A stretch of 64,000 bases of DNA from Phoma sp. XZ068 (GCA_004835665.1 RBKR01000001.1:2170001-2234000); one strand, 5' to 3'. Positions 45,340-57,139 are shown, numbered from the stretch's first letter. Made by a program: numbers and translations. The notes: a model not told the origin generated them from the letters alone.

Positions 45340-46665
45340 CTAAGGCTTGATAGCTGCTTTTGAGATAAAGTTTAGGATTTTCTCAAAGGTCTCTAGCCGC
45401 GAGAAGTGAGGATTGACGTTGCGACCCGTATTGGGAATGGTAATGGCTTGTGACTTGTTGATGTCCCTTGCATAGTAGAGAATGTTAAGCGCGTCAGCTG
45501 CGATATCACCTTCACCCGCCAGGCAATCTCCCTGACAATAGAACCAATCCTGTTGTCCATTCAGAATGTGTAATGCCTTTTTGAATGTACTCGGCGTATA
45601 AAAAGCTCCAGGAGTAAGAGTTCCACCGATGGCGTTAGTTTGCCGCGTCTGAAACCTTTCATGAATACTGTTGTTCAATTAATGTACGTATATTGGACCA
45701 TATAAATAACCTACTGTCTGTGTCGAAATGCGGGTGGTAGAAAAAAGCATATTGCAGTGCTTGCAGGACAGGTCCAAGGGTAAAATAGCCTTTGGGGAGA
45801 TTGTCCAACTCAGGTCGGTCTGGAAGCGTGTTGGCAATTTGCTGGGCTGCAGCTGCAAAATCAGTCCCAGCTCCTTCGGAACAGGCTGAATGCCCAGAAA
45901 GAGCGACAAATCTTCAGGATGGTCTCCAGAAACAGCCTGAGTGAGCGCCGCGCTGAGCGAATGTCCAATGCCCACAGCTTGTTGAAAAGTTAACCCGGCT
46001 TTCAATGATTCGATGAGCGTGTGTGCGATTACTTTCTGTACAGACGTCTGAACGTCTTTCCATGGATCCGGATGGGCACATTTTGCGGCTCCAAGTCCAT
46101 CGTATAGGAACATAGCGTAACCTTTAGCAGCAGCTGCGTCAACATAATTGTACCTAGGAGCAAAATCCCAATATGAATGATCGAGAGTCCCGCCGTGGGC
46201 CAGGAATTAGACGCTGGTGAGTGTTTGAGTCCTCTCGGGATCCGCAGGAACACAGAGCTTAGTGCAAATCGAGAAATTATCATTGACCTTGGCTGCGCTT
46301 CCAATGCTTGTAAACACGGTATTGCTCTCTTGGCCAAGAGATCCAGTAAGGAATTCGGTCAGATCGTCGTTATTTATAAGGCCTTTGTTGAGGACCTCAA
46401 CCGCCACAGCAGCAACTGGAACGGTGACCAAACCTGAGACGCATGCGGCAATTTTTCCAGCAGAGTAAGAGAATGTGGGGTGCGTAATTCTATGGCTATT
46501 CAGATTCCCGAAGGACGATATGCCAGTTAGCGAGGTCATGGCTTCAGATGCGTTGTTGTTGTAGATTCCGTTCCACTGGAAGATTGCTTCACCGTAAATT
46601 CTGAAGTTCGCCTGCATTAGGAATAGCAAAATAGAGCAGTGGCATGTATTACATGCTATAAGCAA
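45340..46665 (-). pseudogene. Decayed secreted alpha/beta hydrolase
   Basis: Continuous homology-like reading on the minus strand shows an alpha/beta hydrolase of the secreted fungal type: the oxyanion region FLAHGGTLDHSYWDF, the nucleophile elbow GIGHSLSAALTQ, and a C-terminal half with LNGQQDWFYCQGDC. It is interrupted by an in-frame TAA at 46207-46209, directly before FLAHGG. A frameshift lies near 45895-45912, after which the sensible reading (LPDRPELDNLPKGYFTLGP) continues in another phase. An intron at about 45670-45720 joins the last exon. The catalytic-His position of the family's TGH motif reads TGR (Arg at 45421-45423). No start codon with signal peptide is found. Three independent lesions argue for a pseudogene rather than sequencing error, though the first two could be errors. 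Confidence 0.7.
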
Positions 46666-46724
46666 GAGGGAAGGACGGCTAAGCTGGTCTTGCCGTTGCT
46701 CTGTAAGCCGAGGATGTGGCTGTA

Positions 46725-47247
46725 TTATTCTTCATAGATGTCGTTGCCAACATAAAATAAGGTTGTGGCTGCGTCCGCCATGCCGTTGCTAGCATCCTTG
46801 GTAGCGTTCCCTTCATCAGATCCATGCTGTATCCGTGCCCCACCCCAAAACCTCCAAATCTCTGATTTGTGTCTACAAAAAGGTGAATCAGAGGAAGTGC
46901 ATTTGCTGGGTTTGCAGCCAGTATGGTACCTTTGGCTAACAGCGAACAAACGAGAATTTATTTGCAGTTTGACCTTGTATCAAAAAGAATTTGGGGGCAC
47001 GGGGGGGAGGGGGCTGAGAGGCCAGCTTCACCTCATTTATGATATAAAAAGCAAGCTCGAAAGGCACGCCCGCCTTGCTCTGGTTCAGTAAGGATGCTGG
47101 CATGGAAGTGGGATCCTCGACAATTTGATAGATAGCAGTAATACTGCCAACATCGATTGTGTCCGAATTTATCTTCACAGAATCACCAGAGCTATACGTC
47201 TTTAGTGTTTTTTCAAATGGTTTCAGTTGAGAACCGCTTATTGCCAT
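46725..47247 (-). pseudogene. Unidentified coding remnant
   Basis: From ATG 47247 a frame runs MAISGSQLKPFEKTL... to AFYIINE near 47030, then degenerates. From about 46945 down a different phase reads like real protein (ALPLIHLFVDTNQRFGGFG, TLPRMLATAW). No GT-AG pair joins the two without breaking frame, so a frameshift is likely. I do not recognise the family. It could be the N-terminal part of the same decayed locus as the hydrolase or a separate gene. Confidence 0.4.
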
Positions 47248-47535
47248 CGATTCTCCAGCTACAGCCAGGCTTTCCTTCGAGTGCTAACGTGCTTTATGCT
47301 AGGGCCACTGATCTGCGATCTTTCTGCGAAGAAAAGACACGTTTGTTTCTCAGTAAGAATAACAATGTACGGAGCTCCACAGAAATAGTTCATAGGTTAA
47401 AGCTACCAATATCAAAGCCGAGCTAGACAGTAATGTTCATAGACTCCTTGCCTGAATAGACTACATTACCGCATACGTAGTACACTGCAGACTAGGCTTG
47501 TTATTCGTGCATTGTGTTGAGTTTATTCTATGCAT

Positions 47536-49088
47536 CTAGTGCCCTCTACTTGCCGAATTTGAATTGTCGGCGCACGACCAAGCGCCGGAAGATCCAGACT
47601 GGTAATCAGCAATTATGCCAACAATAGCGCTGTAAGAACCGGCAATCATGATGTAACTACCAATAATGATGACGAAAGAGGCCCACGCGATGCCGGTCAC
47701 CCATCGAGGGCCTTTAATGGGCCTCTTGAGGTTGTCGTATAGCCACATGGCCCCAAGAGGCTGCATTGACATAAAGGTAGCGAGGAGGGCACCAACCAGG
47801 GAGATCAGAGATCCAAAATTTGGAACAGCCGAGCAGATGATGTAGGCTACAATGGTGACGCCAAGAGTACAAGACAGCCAGGTTGCCCAGTGGACTGTGG
47901 AGTTCGAGACGAGATGCTTGGAACCCTTGAGTGCGCGCAAGAAGACATACTTGGCAGGGTAGTGGGTGACCAGGCAGGTAGAGGCAATGAGGCCCGGCAG
48001 TGCTAATCCATAACAGATACGCTTGAGAAGAGGACCTGCAGAACCAAGGGCTGGAGACGAAACATACGATCCACAAAAATAGTAGACAACGATACCGACA
48101 AGGAGGTATATCGAGGTCATTGTGCCTTGGCAGATGTACATGGCCTTATTGTACTGTTTTGGATCGCGCATCTCAGAAATGATGGCAAAGAAGGCTGGGG
48201 TACCGGCGTAGGCAAACACAAAGGAGTTAATGGCCCCCATACCCTCGTTGAAGGTAGGGTTTCCAATCAGTTTGTAATTCGAGATGTAAGGTCCCGTCTG
48301 GGGCGCTTCAGCTGGGCGATCTTGAAGACCAACGGCGATGGTCAAAGTGAGCAGGGCAACGATAATGGATATGACACCAATCCATGCAAGCCATGAGATC
48401 TTTCCAAGGGTTCGGATGGAGCCGGTCATGAATCCAATGGCGGCGGCTACGACAACGAAAACCGCGGTGCAAGCTCCATGGAGGGAAAGCGCATTGAAAG
48501 CGGTCGAAATACTCGAGAAACCGGCAGCGGTAACACAGATCCACCCTATTAATGATCAGAGGGATATTCCGGGACACAAAAATAACAGACTTACACAGCA
48601 TGAAGGCCACACTCATGAACTCCTTGCCAAACTTTCCACCCAATTTCTCGCCTACATCTACGATACTGTAGACTTCAGGGTGATTAAGCTTGAAGGTGCC
48701 AACGACATGATTACCCCAAGTAATTGTACCTCCGATTCCAAGCAAGCAAAGCACACCAGGAATGAGACCAAGCGCATCGAAAGCAGAAGGAATAGATAGT
48801 ACACCGAGACCGATCTGGGTCTTGATCATGACAACGACAGTTCCCATCCAGCCCACCTATACCAGTTAGCTGATGATACACTTTGGTCCTTGGGGAAGGA
48901 CAAACATCGCGGTAGTTAGGACCATCTTCTGTAATCTCACCGAAGACTTCGTCGCTGATACTTATACGGCGACCACCTGTACTGAACACACTGCCCCTGC
49001 GGTGCGTCTGCTGAGGCTCGAGGTCGAGCTCATCTTTCTTATCAGGCAACGGAGCCTGTTCAAGATCGTTCTTCGGTTCGTAAGACAT
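47536..49088 (-). CDS. Amino-acid transporter, AAAP family (Mtr-like)
   Basis: Exons 49088-48906, 48856-48595 and 48545-47536 give 484 residues. The cytosolic N-terminus is charged and carries RRGSVFSTGGRRISISDE, possible phosphorylation sites. The first membrane helices read WMGTVVVMIKTQIGLGVLSIPSAFDALG, the hallmark entry of AAAP carriers, and some 11 hydrophobic segments follow. The late pattern SAVPNFGSLISLVGALLATF is typical of the group that includes Neurospora Mtr, a proton-coupled neutral amino-acid permease of the plasma membrane. Specificity is not readable. The gene lies next to the pseudogene cluster but appears intact. Confidence 0.9.
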
Positions 49089-51961
49089 CGCGTGTTTGGA
49101 CTGCGAACGATTGCATGGAAGGGGAAGAAGTTTGATCAATGCAATTATGAGACCACGGAGTGGTGTGATCGGCACTAAGCAGAATACAAAAATGATAGAG
49201 AGATGGGAAAGCTAGGTGTTTATGAACGTATAAGCTTACCCGTCGGCTGCCACTCTAGGGTGCCGAACCAAGTACGTAATGTCTGGGATTCTAAACCGCA
49301 TAGCCTGGTCGTTTCGCTATCCCACATCCATGATGTTGTCCAGCGGTCCCATGAGCGCTAAAGCGCGCACTTCGTCCCAACGTTCGCTTGGTCATTCTCC
49401 GGTCCGAGCATTTGCAGCTTTACACTTGATTTCCCTTCCCGGTTACGGATCCGATGTAATCGGGAGCGAACCCGAGTCTGAAAACGCACGGTTTGCTCGT
49501 GCCATCCTTCCCTAACGACGTCATGCTGGAAATACCGCAATGTAAATCTTCCATGGCACGTTGGAATCTCCGGAGCCGACCGTGCATCAATGTGAGTTCT
49601 CAAAAGTGGCGAAACGTACTGACATCTGCCCACGCGATAATCGTGCCACAGCGTCACATTAAACAAAGTCACCAACATTTTATAGCACTACGGTCCGTGG
49701 AATAGTGCCATGAAGCTAGCAGGATTTGAAGAGGGTATTGATATATAGCAGCTTGACACGGACTCTTCGCGAGATGGGTGTTCTAGTTGTACAGGGGATG
49801 GAAACTCAATATCCTTGATGACGCAGAGCGTACAATTGCATCTTGGCAAAAGGTTTCCTGGGGGTGGAGATGGCCCAATATTGAAGCTATTGTGGAGATA
49901 GCGTCCGCGTCCATCACCGAGGCTGAGTCAATGGATAAAGGCGCTAGGTAGTTACTCAGCACCCTTTTCTGATCCATAGTATGCAAACTTGTCAACCCCG
50001 TAAAGCGTTCTCGCCTTCCTTTACTCGCCTTCGTTACAGCCACTCTCTCATTTAGCCAATACATTTCCTTACGTCTATAAATTGGCTTGCGCCACAGTCC
50101 TCGGTGGGTGGCAATATGTAGGAGAGGCTCTTGCTACCCAAAAGCCGAAAGGAGATGTGCACTCGGATCGGAAGGCGATTCCGAGAATGAGGATTGGTTT
50201 CGGAAACCAGTCTAAGCGCCAATCAGACCGAATCGCTCCCACGCGCACCCCAAATGATCCCCACTCCCAGCCGGGAATGACACACACGATCTATCAAGCA
50301 GCATGTGATGTCTCAAATAGTGCAAAATCCACGGCAAACTATCTCCACCGACCGCGTTACCGACGCTGTTCCCGGGGAATGCGGAGTAGGTTGCGTCTTA
50401 GGCGCAGCTATGATTCTGGGGTACACCTCCTTGGAGAAAGATATGGCAACATGTTGGTGATCTGCGATCTTCGCCTGTTCGCCTGTGGGAGAACGGCAAC
50501 AAGAACTTGGTTCAGATGCAGGGTGAGGAGGCTCTTTCATGCAACTAAGAGAACGTGGGACGCTTGCTATCCGCAATTGATAAGTATTCTTATCCGTTTA
50601 TGGGTGTCCATCGACCGCAGCAAGCGGCGATGCTTATCTGAGCCTATCAGTCAACTGAATGAGAGGCCCACAGTGCGGAACCGCAGTCATGAACCGCAGT
50701 GGATGTCTTTAGGCCAGGGCCACAATCAGAGACCGCCTTGTCCTTCCCGGACTTTAACACAAAATTGAAAGAAGAGAGGGCGGTCTCAAACTGTCAGATG
50801 TGCACATGAACTCAATATCTGCTCTTTGCACTTTTCAATCGCCTGCAGGCAATTGCTACATCACTCTAGCCATTATGTGGCCTGATGGAGTACATAGTCA
50901 CGGCAGGGTTGGCATTGGTCTTGACAAAGCAGAAATGCTGGCATGGTGGTGACTGGCGCACCTTCAGTGCACACGCACAACAAAATCCCTCGTAAAGAAT
51001 CTCGATAGACAAGCGGAATCAAACCGCCGAGTGTCTGTGACTTGAGTTCCTCTACATCAGTGCTTTGATGACGGTTTTAGGTCGGGGCAGTTACGACTCC
51101 CACCCACGTACCACTTACAAGTCCTGCATGCCTAGCTACTGCTGCTGCGGTGCGCTAACTCCATCACCTGTCCGTGAGATGCAAAACAGTGAAACGCAAG
51201 GTCCCGTTATTATCCGATACAGGGAAGAGGTCTACAAGATATCATCGGTTCCCTGTGCCCTGATGTGGATGCATGACGAATAGCCTACTTTCTTGCGTAC
51301 TGTAGCTTCGATCAGACAGCGATCAGTATTACTATTGAAGATCTACTTTAGACACTGCCAAGGCATGCAAGCCTTGCGGAGCCTATTACCTGTAGTGAGA
51401 GGCACCAGATTACATTAAAGCGGTCTGGATCGCTCAAACAGCTTGGCCTCGCATTGAGATATGCCGGTCTTGCAATCAGCCTCCACAATATCACGGACCA
51501 TCGTATGACTTTCTAGTCAATAATGGTGCACCAAGATTCTATGTAGAGTCGAAGATCAGCTCAAGTAGCCCAGAAACGACTTCACGTGGTCTACAGCCAG
51601 CAACTATGGCCTTGTTGTTTGCCTCGGCAATACTGCTTCCCCGATCTGTCCTAGAGATCTCGAGATGCTTTTGAACAGACGCCTGCGCTTCCACCACATT
51701 ACATTACGGGATATTTATGATCTCGTTACTGACGGCACTATTTCCAGGTCGCGTACACAAGCTGCAGGGCCCGCGTATAGGTATTTGAACATGTCCGCTG
51801 CCAACCTCCACTAATTGCCAATCTTACCAGAGTCTCATATTGATATCTAGCTCGCAATAGGCTCTCTCAAAACCCTCCGCTAATCGCAGTGAGACACTCC
51901 CCGGAGATCTCCAACAGTACTTTTGCCGCACGTCAACTCAGTCGACTTCACCACTCACCCG

Positions 51962-51986
51962 ACTCAGAAAATCACGTTTTCTGAGT
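51962..51986. repeat. Hairpin-forming inverted repeat
   Basis: Arms ACTCAGAAAA (51962-51971) and TTTTCTGAGT (51977-51986) are perfectly complementary around a 5-base loop. A 14-base perfect palindrome TCAGTAATTACTGA follows at 52021-52034. Both contain CTGAGT-like cores resembling bZIP sites, but no gene is near. Confidence 0.55.
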
Positions 51987-52249
51987 GATCAAGCTGCAAC
52001 CCCATTTAGATGTAGCTAATTCAGTAATTACTGAGTCAGATTTGTCATCAATCCCAGGTCGAGTGCGGCCGAGAAGCCCCAGGTATATCGGGATAGAAGA
52101 ATGCGACAGCATAAACAACTCCTTGCAAGTAATAGTTTGAAAAGTGTTTTGGGACGTCTAATCTTTACCCTCAAACCAGACTCTCGGCTCAAATGCCCGT
52201 ATTATTGTTGCCCGTGAGGACAAGGCCACGTGAAGTCTGGATCGAGAAC

Positions 52250-52558
52250 CTACAACACCTGAATGCAACAGCTGCAGCGCTCCAGTTGAGAACCGTCTTT
52301 GTCACAAGTTCTGAGGAAGCTAAGGCTGTCTTCACGCATAATTTCAGCGGTAATTAGAGCCTGATATCCCATTTGGAGAATCACCGCTGACATCAAGAAG
52401 GTCTCCATGGCACACACACCCAAAACGTTGTCTTGAGTGGCTGGGTCAACGCCAGGAAGTGCCCATTCAAACGATTCTTGAAATTTCCCTACGAGATCCG
52501 CCAAAAGATCTGGCACTTCGTCATGTCTGCACAGCCTTACCCTGTACACGATCGGCAC
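52250..52558 (-). other. Possible coding relic
   Basis: A 102-codon frame without an ATG at its start whose composition (DEVPDLLADLVGKFQESFEW, VCAMETFLMSAVILQMGYQAL) looks helical and protein-like. It has no upstream exon I can find. It may be the remains of a larger gene such as a regulator, or chance. Confidence 0.25.
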
Positions 52559-53623
52559 CAGTGTCTGGGAGCTGGCAATGGTAACTAATGCCCATCAGGT
52601 GTGAATATTAGTTATTGCTCCACCTTAAACAGTTTTAGAGCCCGTCACATCTACAATGATAGAAGAGCTCGTTAGGCGTACCCATCACTAGACCTCCGCA
52701 GACGGGAGACCTGGTTGACCGAGACATATCTACGGACTTGACCTGCAAGCTACCGGCAATGTATGTCATACATGGCTAGTATGTTTTGATAGTGGTGCGA
52801 GTACATAGATAAAAGCAGAACGTACCACCAGACTGACGTGTCATTGGGTGCCAAAAAATTGGACACGATAATGATAACCGAAGCGCCTTGACAGCACATC
52901 GGAAGCTTTGCGTGTATTTAGCATTAAGTACTATCAATGATTGACCCATAGGGCAGGAGCACGTATCCTTGGTGTTCGATAGATAGTCAATCGTTTCGTT
53001 TTTCACTCTCGATGTGTACACGTCGATCCTATGGCGGATACATCCGACTCTATTGTTTCCTTGTGAATCTAGCAACTACTCCAGGCGATGTCAAAAAGTA
53101 CATATGTTTGCGATCAAATTTCGTGAACCGTGAGGTCCTTATGCGTTGCGCGAGCAATGTGCGGTAGAGATTTCGGAGCTGGAGATCTAGTTCGCCAGCT
53201 CCAACACTGGTCGGTTCTCGTAACAACCTAGAAGATCTTGCAGATTGTGTACCACTGTGGAGTGATTTTTAAATGTCTAGGGGTGATGAGATCGAAGGAA
53301 CAAGGATCATAGGCAAACATAGAGAGAACTTCGACTGTTGCTGAGTTTGCATGAAGACTGCCACTAGCACCATGACATTCACATTCTCCATGCCAAATAC
53401 ATGTAAGCCTGCTCGTAACAGGAGCGCGCTAGGACAGTTAAAACCATGACAATAGGGCTAGAAGTCTCCCTGAGACTTTTCTAATTACTTTGTGAATGCA
53501 TCAGCTACGAGGTAATAATACGGGTGTTCATTATGTGGTGTAAATAGCTGCTTAAAGCATTGTTTGAAGGAGGCTCGAAACAAACAACTGGAACTGCGAA
53601 TGTATATCCTACGCATGCATCAG

Positions 53624-54646
53624 TCATCTTGCGACCCCCATGGGATTGCCAGCCTCTGTTCCTGTTGCGCTGTCCTGCCTCGTGAGCTCATGTTCCTGTT
53701 TGGCTGCAGCAGCTGTCATTGCCGCTACAACTTCGAGCATGCCCTGTTGGGTTTTTTGTCCTGCAAAGCCACCTTCAAGATCGTCTCCCAAGTCATAAAT
53801 GCCTTGTGGGAAGATACCAGCAGCTCTACCATGAGCGTTCTGATCGGCGCTGAGATGCGTCACGGCCTGCACGACCCCATCGAGCTGTGCTGAGCCCATG
53901 GACTTCATCATAACCCCAGCTTCACTGGCGACAAAGTCTTCTTGTAGTGTCATCGCGGTGGGAATGAACCATGGCGCGACGAGGTTGACGCGAACTGGAG
54001 GATTGGACGTAGCTGCGCGATCTCGTGTGCCATAAAACAGTCCGCGGACACCGAACTTCGACATGCTGTACGTTACGCTCGAAGGGAAGCCAACGTAGCC
54101 TGCGAGGGAGGCAATGAGAACGATTGATGGAGCGAAGGAGGAGTCTCGAGGCAGGCGGAAGTAGTGTAGTGCCAGATAGCAAGTGTAAAGCACGCCTCGG
54201 AGATTAACGTCTATGGTGCTGTAGCCTGGCTCTGGCGGCTCACTGTCAAGACTCGGTGCTTCGGATGGTATCATGTCGAAGAGGTTCTTCTCGGCGCAGA
54301 TGCCAGCGTTGGGGATGACAACATCAAGCTTTCCGTCGCCGAATGCTATGGCACTCTTGAAGAGTGCAGCTTGTGATCGATACGAAGTTACATCGCTCTG
54401 CACAAATTGAACCCGAAACCCCTTCGCACTTAATTCCTGTGCTGCAGTCTCTCCTGCCTCGGATCGGATATCAGAGATGGTGACGCTCGCGCCAGCTTCA
54501 GCCAACCTTGTCGCACATGCAAGACCAATGCCTCTTGCCGATCCGGTGATAAGTACAGATCTTCCGTTGAGTTTTGATAGATCTGGAGTCTGACCGAAGT
54601 CGAGAGGTACCGACTTCAGTGGCGTGTTTTCAGTTTGCGTAGTCAT
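53624..54646 (-). CDS. Classical short-chain dehydrogenase/reductase
   Basis: Intronless, 340 residues. The NAD(P)-binding TGSARGIG is at residues 34-41, NAG at 113-115, the catalytic Ser at about 180, and YSMSK gives Tyr193 and Lys197, a complete SDR active site. Acidic residue placement after the second strand (ISDIRSE) favours NAD over NADP. It is longer than the ~250-residue core, with an extended C-terminal tail rich in Ala and polar residues. The overall look is of 15-hydroxyprostaglandin-dehydrogenase-like fungal SDRs, substrate unknown. The upstream gene on the same strand is a Zn2Cys6 regulator. Confidence 0.9.
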   Translation of the reverse strand: MTTQTENTPLKSVPLDFGQTPDLSKLNGRSVLITGSARGIGLACATRLAEAGASVTISDIRSEAGETAAQELSAKGFRVQFVQSDVTSYRSQAALFKSAIAFGDGKLDVVIPNAGICAEKNLFDMIPSEAPSLDSEPPEPGYSTIDVNLRGVLYTCYLALHYFRLPRDSSFAPSIVLIASLAGYVGFPSSVTYSMSKFGVRGLFYGTRDRAATSNPPVRVNLVAPWFIPTAMTLQEDFVASEAGVMMKSMGSAQLDGVVQAVTHLSADQNAHGRAAGIFPQGIYDLGDDLEGGFAGQKTQQGMLEVVAAMTAAAAKQEHELTRQDSATGTEAGNPMGVAR

Positions 54647-55200
54647 TGTGATGTGCCAGGTGGAGGTCGTTGGAATTGGGTATCAATGACCAACAATTCA
54701 CTGCAGCGCGGTGGTTCATATACTGGGCCCCCCGTGCGACTACCCCGCCAACATCTGGCTCAGCGCCGACTTCAACTCTAAACGGGTAGTTCTCGTGTCC
54801 AATCAAGCTTACAAGCTTACAGTGCCCTTATGAGTAAGTATTCAACGTGGTGTGCTCCCACTTAGGCTTAGTACCTCTAACATTCTTCGATACCCCACTT
54901 TGAATACTTACCCCTGAGATACTGTAACATGAGGACAGCCAATCGATGAGTGTGAATGAGTCGTTTCATCTGAATCTCCCAATTTTGTGGGGTAGCTTGG
55001 CATCGGAGGTGGAGTCGCGCCAACGGATGCGGGGTAGTGTCGTCTCCACGAGATCCGGGAGGTATCCGAGGTGTCCCAAACATCGGAAACATACGGTCGA
55101 TATGGACTTCAAAGACGGACTATGAAGGTGCGGCCTCAAAGTTACAGCCCGGACCGAATGCCAGCATGTTGCTTGCCGTGTCTTCCTGAAGATGCTATTC
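54647..55200. other. Intergenic, 0.55 kb
   Basis: Promoter of the SDR gene and 3' flank of the regulator. The tract AAGCTTACAAGCTTACA at about 54807-54823 is a short direct duplication. No gene. Confidence 0.5.
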
Positions 55201-56604
55201 TCATCCAAGTGTGAACGACCAGTCCCATTCTCGCAACACGTCTTCCCAACATCGTCGTGTACCGCCTTCCAGTTTCGGCCTCCATACCTCTTTGAGCACC
55301 TTCTGAACGCTGTCAATATTTTCGTACCGGTTGCGATCGGAGATGTCCTTCAGCCTCTTCGTCAGACGGTCGATGGCCACCTCACTGTCTAATTCAGCGC
55401 CAGCCATGAAGATGGGGTAGAGTAGACTCGATTCTGCAGGGCTTCCAGGAGGTATTCTCATGATGAATTCCATTGCACGGGCAGCACAACCTGGCACGAG
55501 TGATGCATGTGTTTTGGAGTTCCGATACAGCTGGATCAGAGCAGATAGACGATACGATTCAGCCAGCGCGATTAAGTCAAGCGCGACGGGGAGGTCAACC
55601 CCAGATGAGAACGGGCTTTCGTACGTCCAAGTCTGGATGCCGTTTTCGATGGCGTTGAAAGTTGCTTCCGTGAGTTGCGGGAATGCTGGGTCTGGATTGA
55701 CAACGTATTGAATCTTGCTAATAAGGTCGCACAGCTGATATGCGATACCCATTAATGGATCGATGGTCAACGGCATGGCGACGTTGAGCATGGGTAGCAA
55801 GTCACGCTCAAGCGAAGGCGCCGACGAAGTTGAAGACGCTGACACTTGAGACATGACAGATGCCATTGCGTAGTGGTAAGTAAAGTGGCGATGCAAAGAG
55901 TCCACCTCAATGCAGTCAACGATGCTCTGCTCTGGAGATAGTGTGTCCAGTATGTTGCGCACGCACTTGAGCTGCTGAATCCAGGTCGTACTTTTGTTGC
56001 CTTTGAGTGCTTCCAAACCCACCAATAGTAGGATTATAGCAACAACCTGGTAAGTGTCCCGCAGTGGTTGACCTGTTGGCGACAGGCGCTCTTTGATAAA
56101 ACCGCTGCATTTTCTTTGGTGTCGCAGCGATACAGCCCTAAGATGTGCCTCGCGATCCTTATCGTCAGTGCGCCGTGCAAGCTGAGCTGATGACAAAGCA
56201 AGGATGGCGTCCAGCATACCATCAATTTGGAAGGCCCAGGGCATATAGAGTGACGTATAAAAGCTGGTTGGTGTGGTCGCTACCGATACGCTGGGTACGA
56301 ACTTCTCGATATAGTACTGCAGCAGGTGCTGCCTTTCAGCCCCAGCTTCGCCAGGGAGCATATCCCAGCAACCCAGCGAGTCCGGCACACTTTCGGCGAC
56401 CTCCTCCGGACTCGAACTGGAGTTCGAAGTTGCATCCTGAATGAGCTTTCGCTGCGCCTGCCATTCGCAGGAGAGGTTTAGACGCGTGCAGTTCTCGCAT
56501 TGAGGACGCCGGTTATCGCAACGCTTTCGCCTGGCACGGCACGTCAAGCATCCTGTCCGGGAGCGTGGGGCAAATTTTCGCTGGCGTGGCTTCGGATCAA
56601 CCAT
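55201..56604 (-). CDS. Zn2Cys6 transcription factor (Fungal_trans_2 type)
   Basis: Intronless, 467 residues. The zinc cluster is at the N-terminus with Cys19, Cys22, Cys29, Cys36, Cys39 and Cys46 in exact Zn2Cys6 spacing, preceded by a basic stretch. The body has the C-terminal-type regulatory domain found in many Dothideomycete regulators: LLQYYIEKFVPSVS, AILALSSAQLARR and a final CWEDVLREWDWSF. It is probably nuclear and regulates a small target set. It lies upstream of the intronless SDR on the same strand (554 bp gap), a common pathway-regulator arrangement. No larger biosynthetic core enzyme (PKS, NRPS, terpene cyclase) is visible. Confidence 0.92.
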   Translation of the reverse strand: MVDPKPRQRKFAPRSRTGCLTCRARRKRCDNRRPQCENCTRLNLSCEWQAQRKLIQDATSNSSSSPEEVAESVPDSLGCWDMLPGEAGAERQHLLQYYIEKFVPSVSVATTPTSFYTSLYMPWAFQIDGMLDAILALSSAQLARRTDDKDREAHLRAVSLRHQRKCSGFIKERLSPTGQPLRDTYQVVAIILLLVGLEALKGNKSTTWIQQLKCVRNILDTLSPEQSIVDCIEVDSLHRHFTYHYAMASVMSQVSASSTSSAPSLERDLLPMLNVAMPLTIDPLMGIAYQLCDLISKIQYVVNPDPAFPQLTEATFNAIENGIQTWTYESPFSSGVDLPVALDLIALAESYRLSALIQLYRNSKTHASLVPGCAARAMEFIMRIPPGSPAESSLLYPIFMAGAELDSEVAIDRLTKRLKDISDRNRYENIDSVQKVLKEVWRPKLEGGTRRCWEDVLREWDWSFTLG

Positions 56605-57139
56605 ACTCGGCAGGGAATTGGAAAACCTTGTCCCGAAATTGGTCGGATAGTCAATTATCCATGGGCGAAGATGCGTGCATCACCACCTGGGCGTAATTGG
56701 AGAGCGTGGAGGTGAAGGAGTCAGTGTTCTCTAGGCGAAGATGCGCCTTCCTCCAGATGCCGATAAGCTCACGTGGCACGGACAATCGGCCCTTCTAGAA
56801 AGGGCGTTTACTCCGAACTTTTACTCCAGCCTCACCGTTGGGCGACTCCCCTTCAACTCGATTGTACCTGCAGACGAGGCGCGATGGAAGATTTCCTGCG
56901 CTGTAATAACTTGGCCGTTCAAGCCAATACGAGATGACCTCTCCTTCACTCGCTGTGGCCCACGTGTTCGACCGGCCCCGCAAATACCCTTGTCAAGCTG
57001 CCCAGTTGGGAAACATTGCCAAAACTCATCTCCGAGCCCTCGTCACTCCATCGCTATGCATGTGGAATGGATATAAGGATGCTTCGACCTGCTAGACGCT
57101 TAGTTGCGCCACTCGACACCGCAAAACACCAGCTGCGAC
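56605..57139. other. Divergent promoter, 535 bp
   Basis: Shared upstream region between the Zn2Cys6 regulator and the acid phosphatase. A CACGTG core occurs near 56960 (GCCCACGTGTTC). CACGTG-type sites bind the Pho4/NUC-1 phosphate regulators in fungi, so this is a plausible phosphate-response element for the phosphatase; inference. Confidence 0.5.

Larger units (their letters stand above)
49089..53623. other. Gene-poor stretch, 4.5 kb
   Basis: No gene with domain or splice support. Frames such as 50082-50768 start with TTG and have random, Arg-rich composition. A short relic-like frame is at 52250-52558. Palindromes occur at 51962-51986 and 52021-52034. This may be a decayed element, but no transposase, reverse transcriptase or terminal repeat was found. 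Confidence 0.5.

Noticed and set aside
50082..50768. 228-codon plus-strand frame
   Set aside because: Begins with TTG, Arg-rich random composition, no domain, no promoter or splice support.
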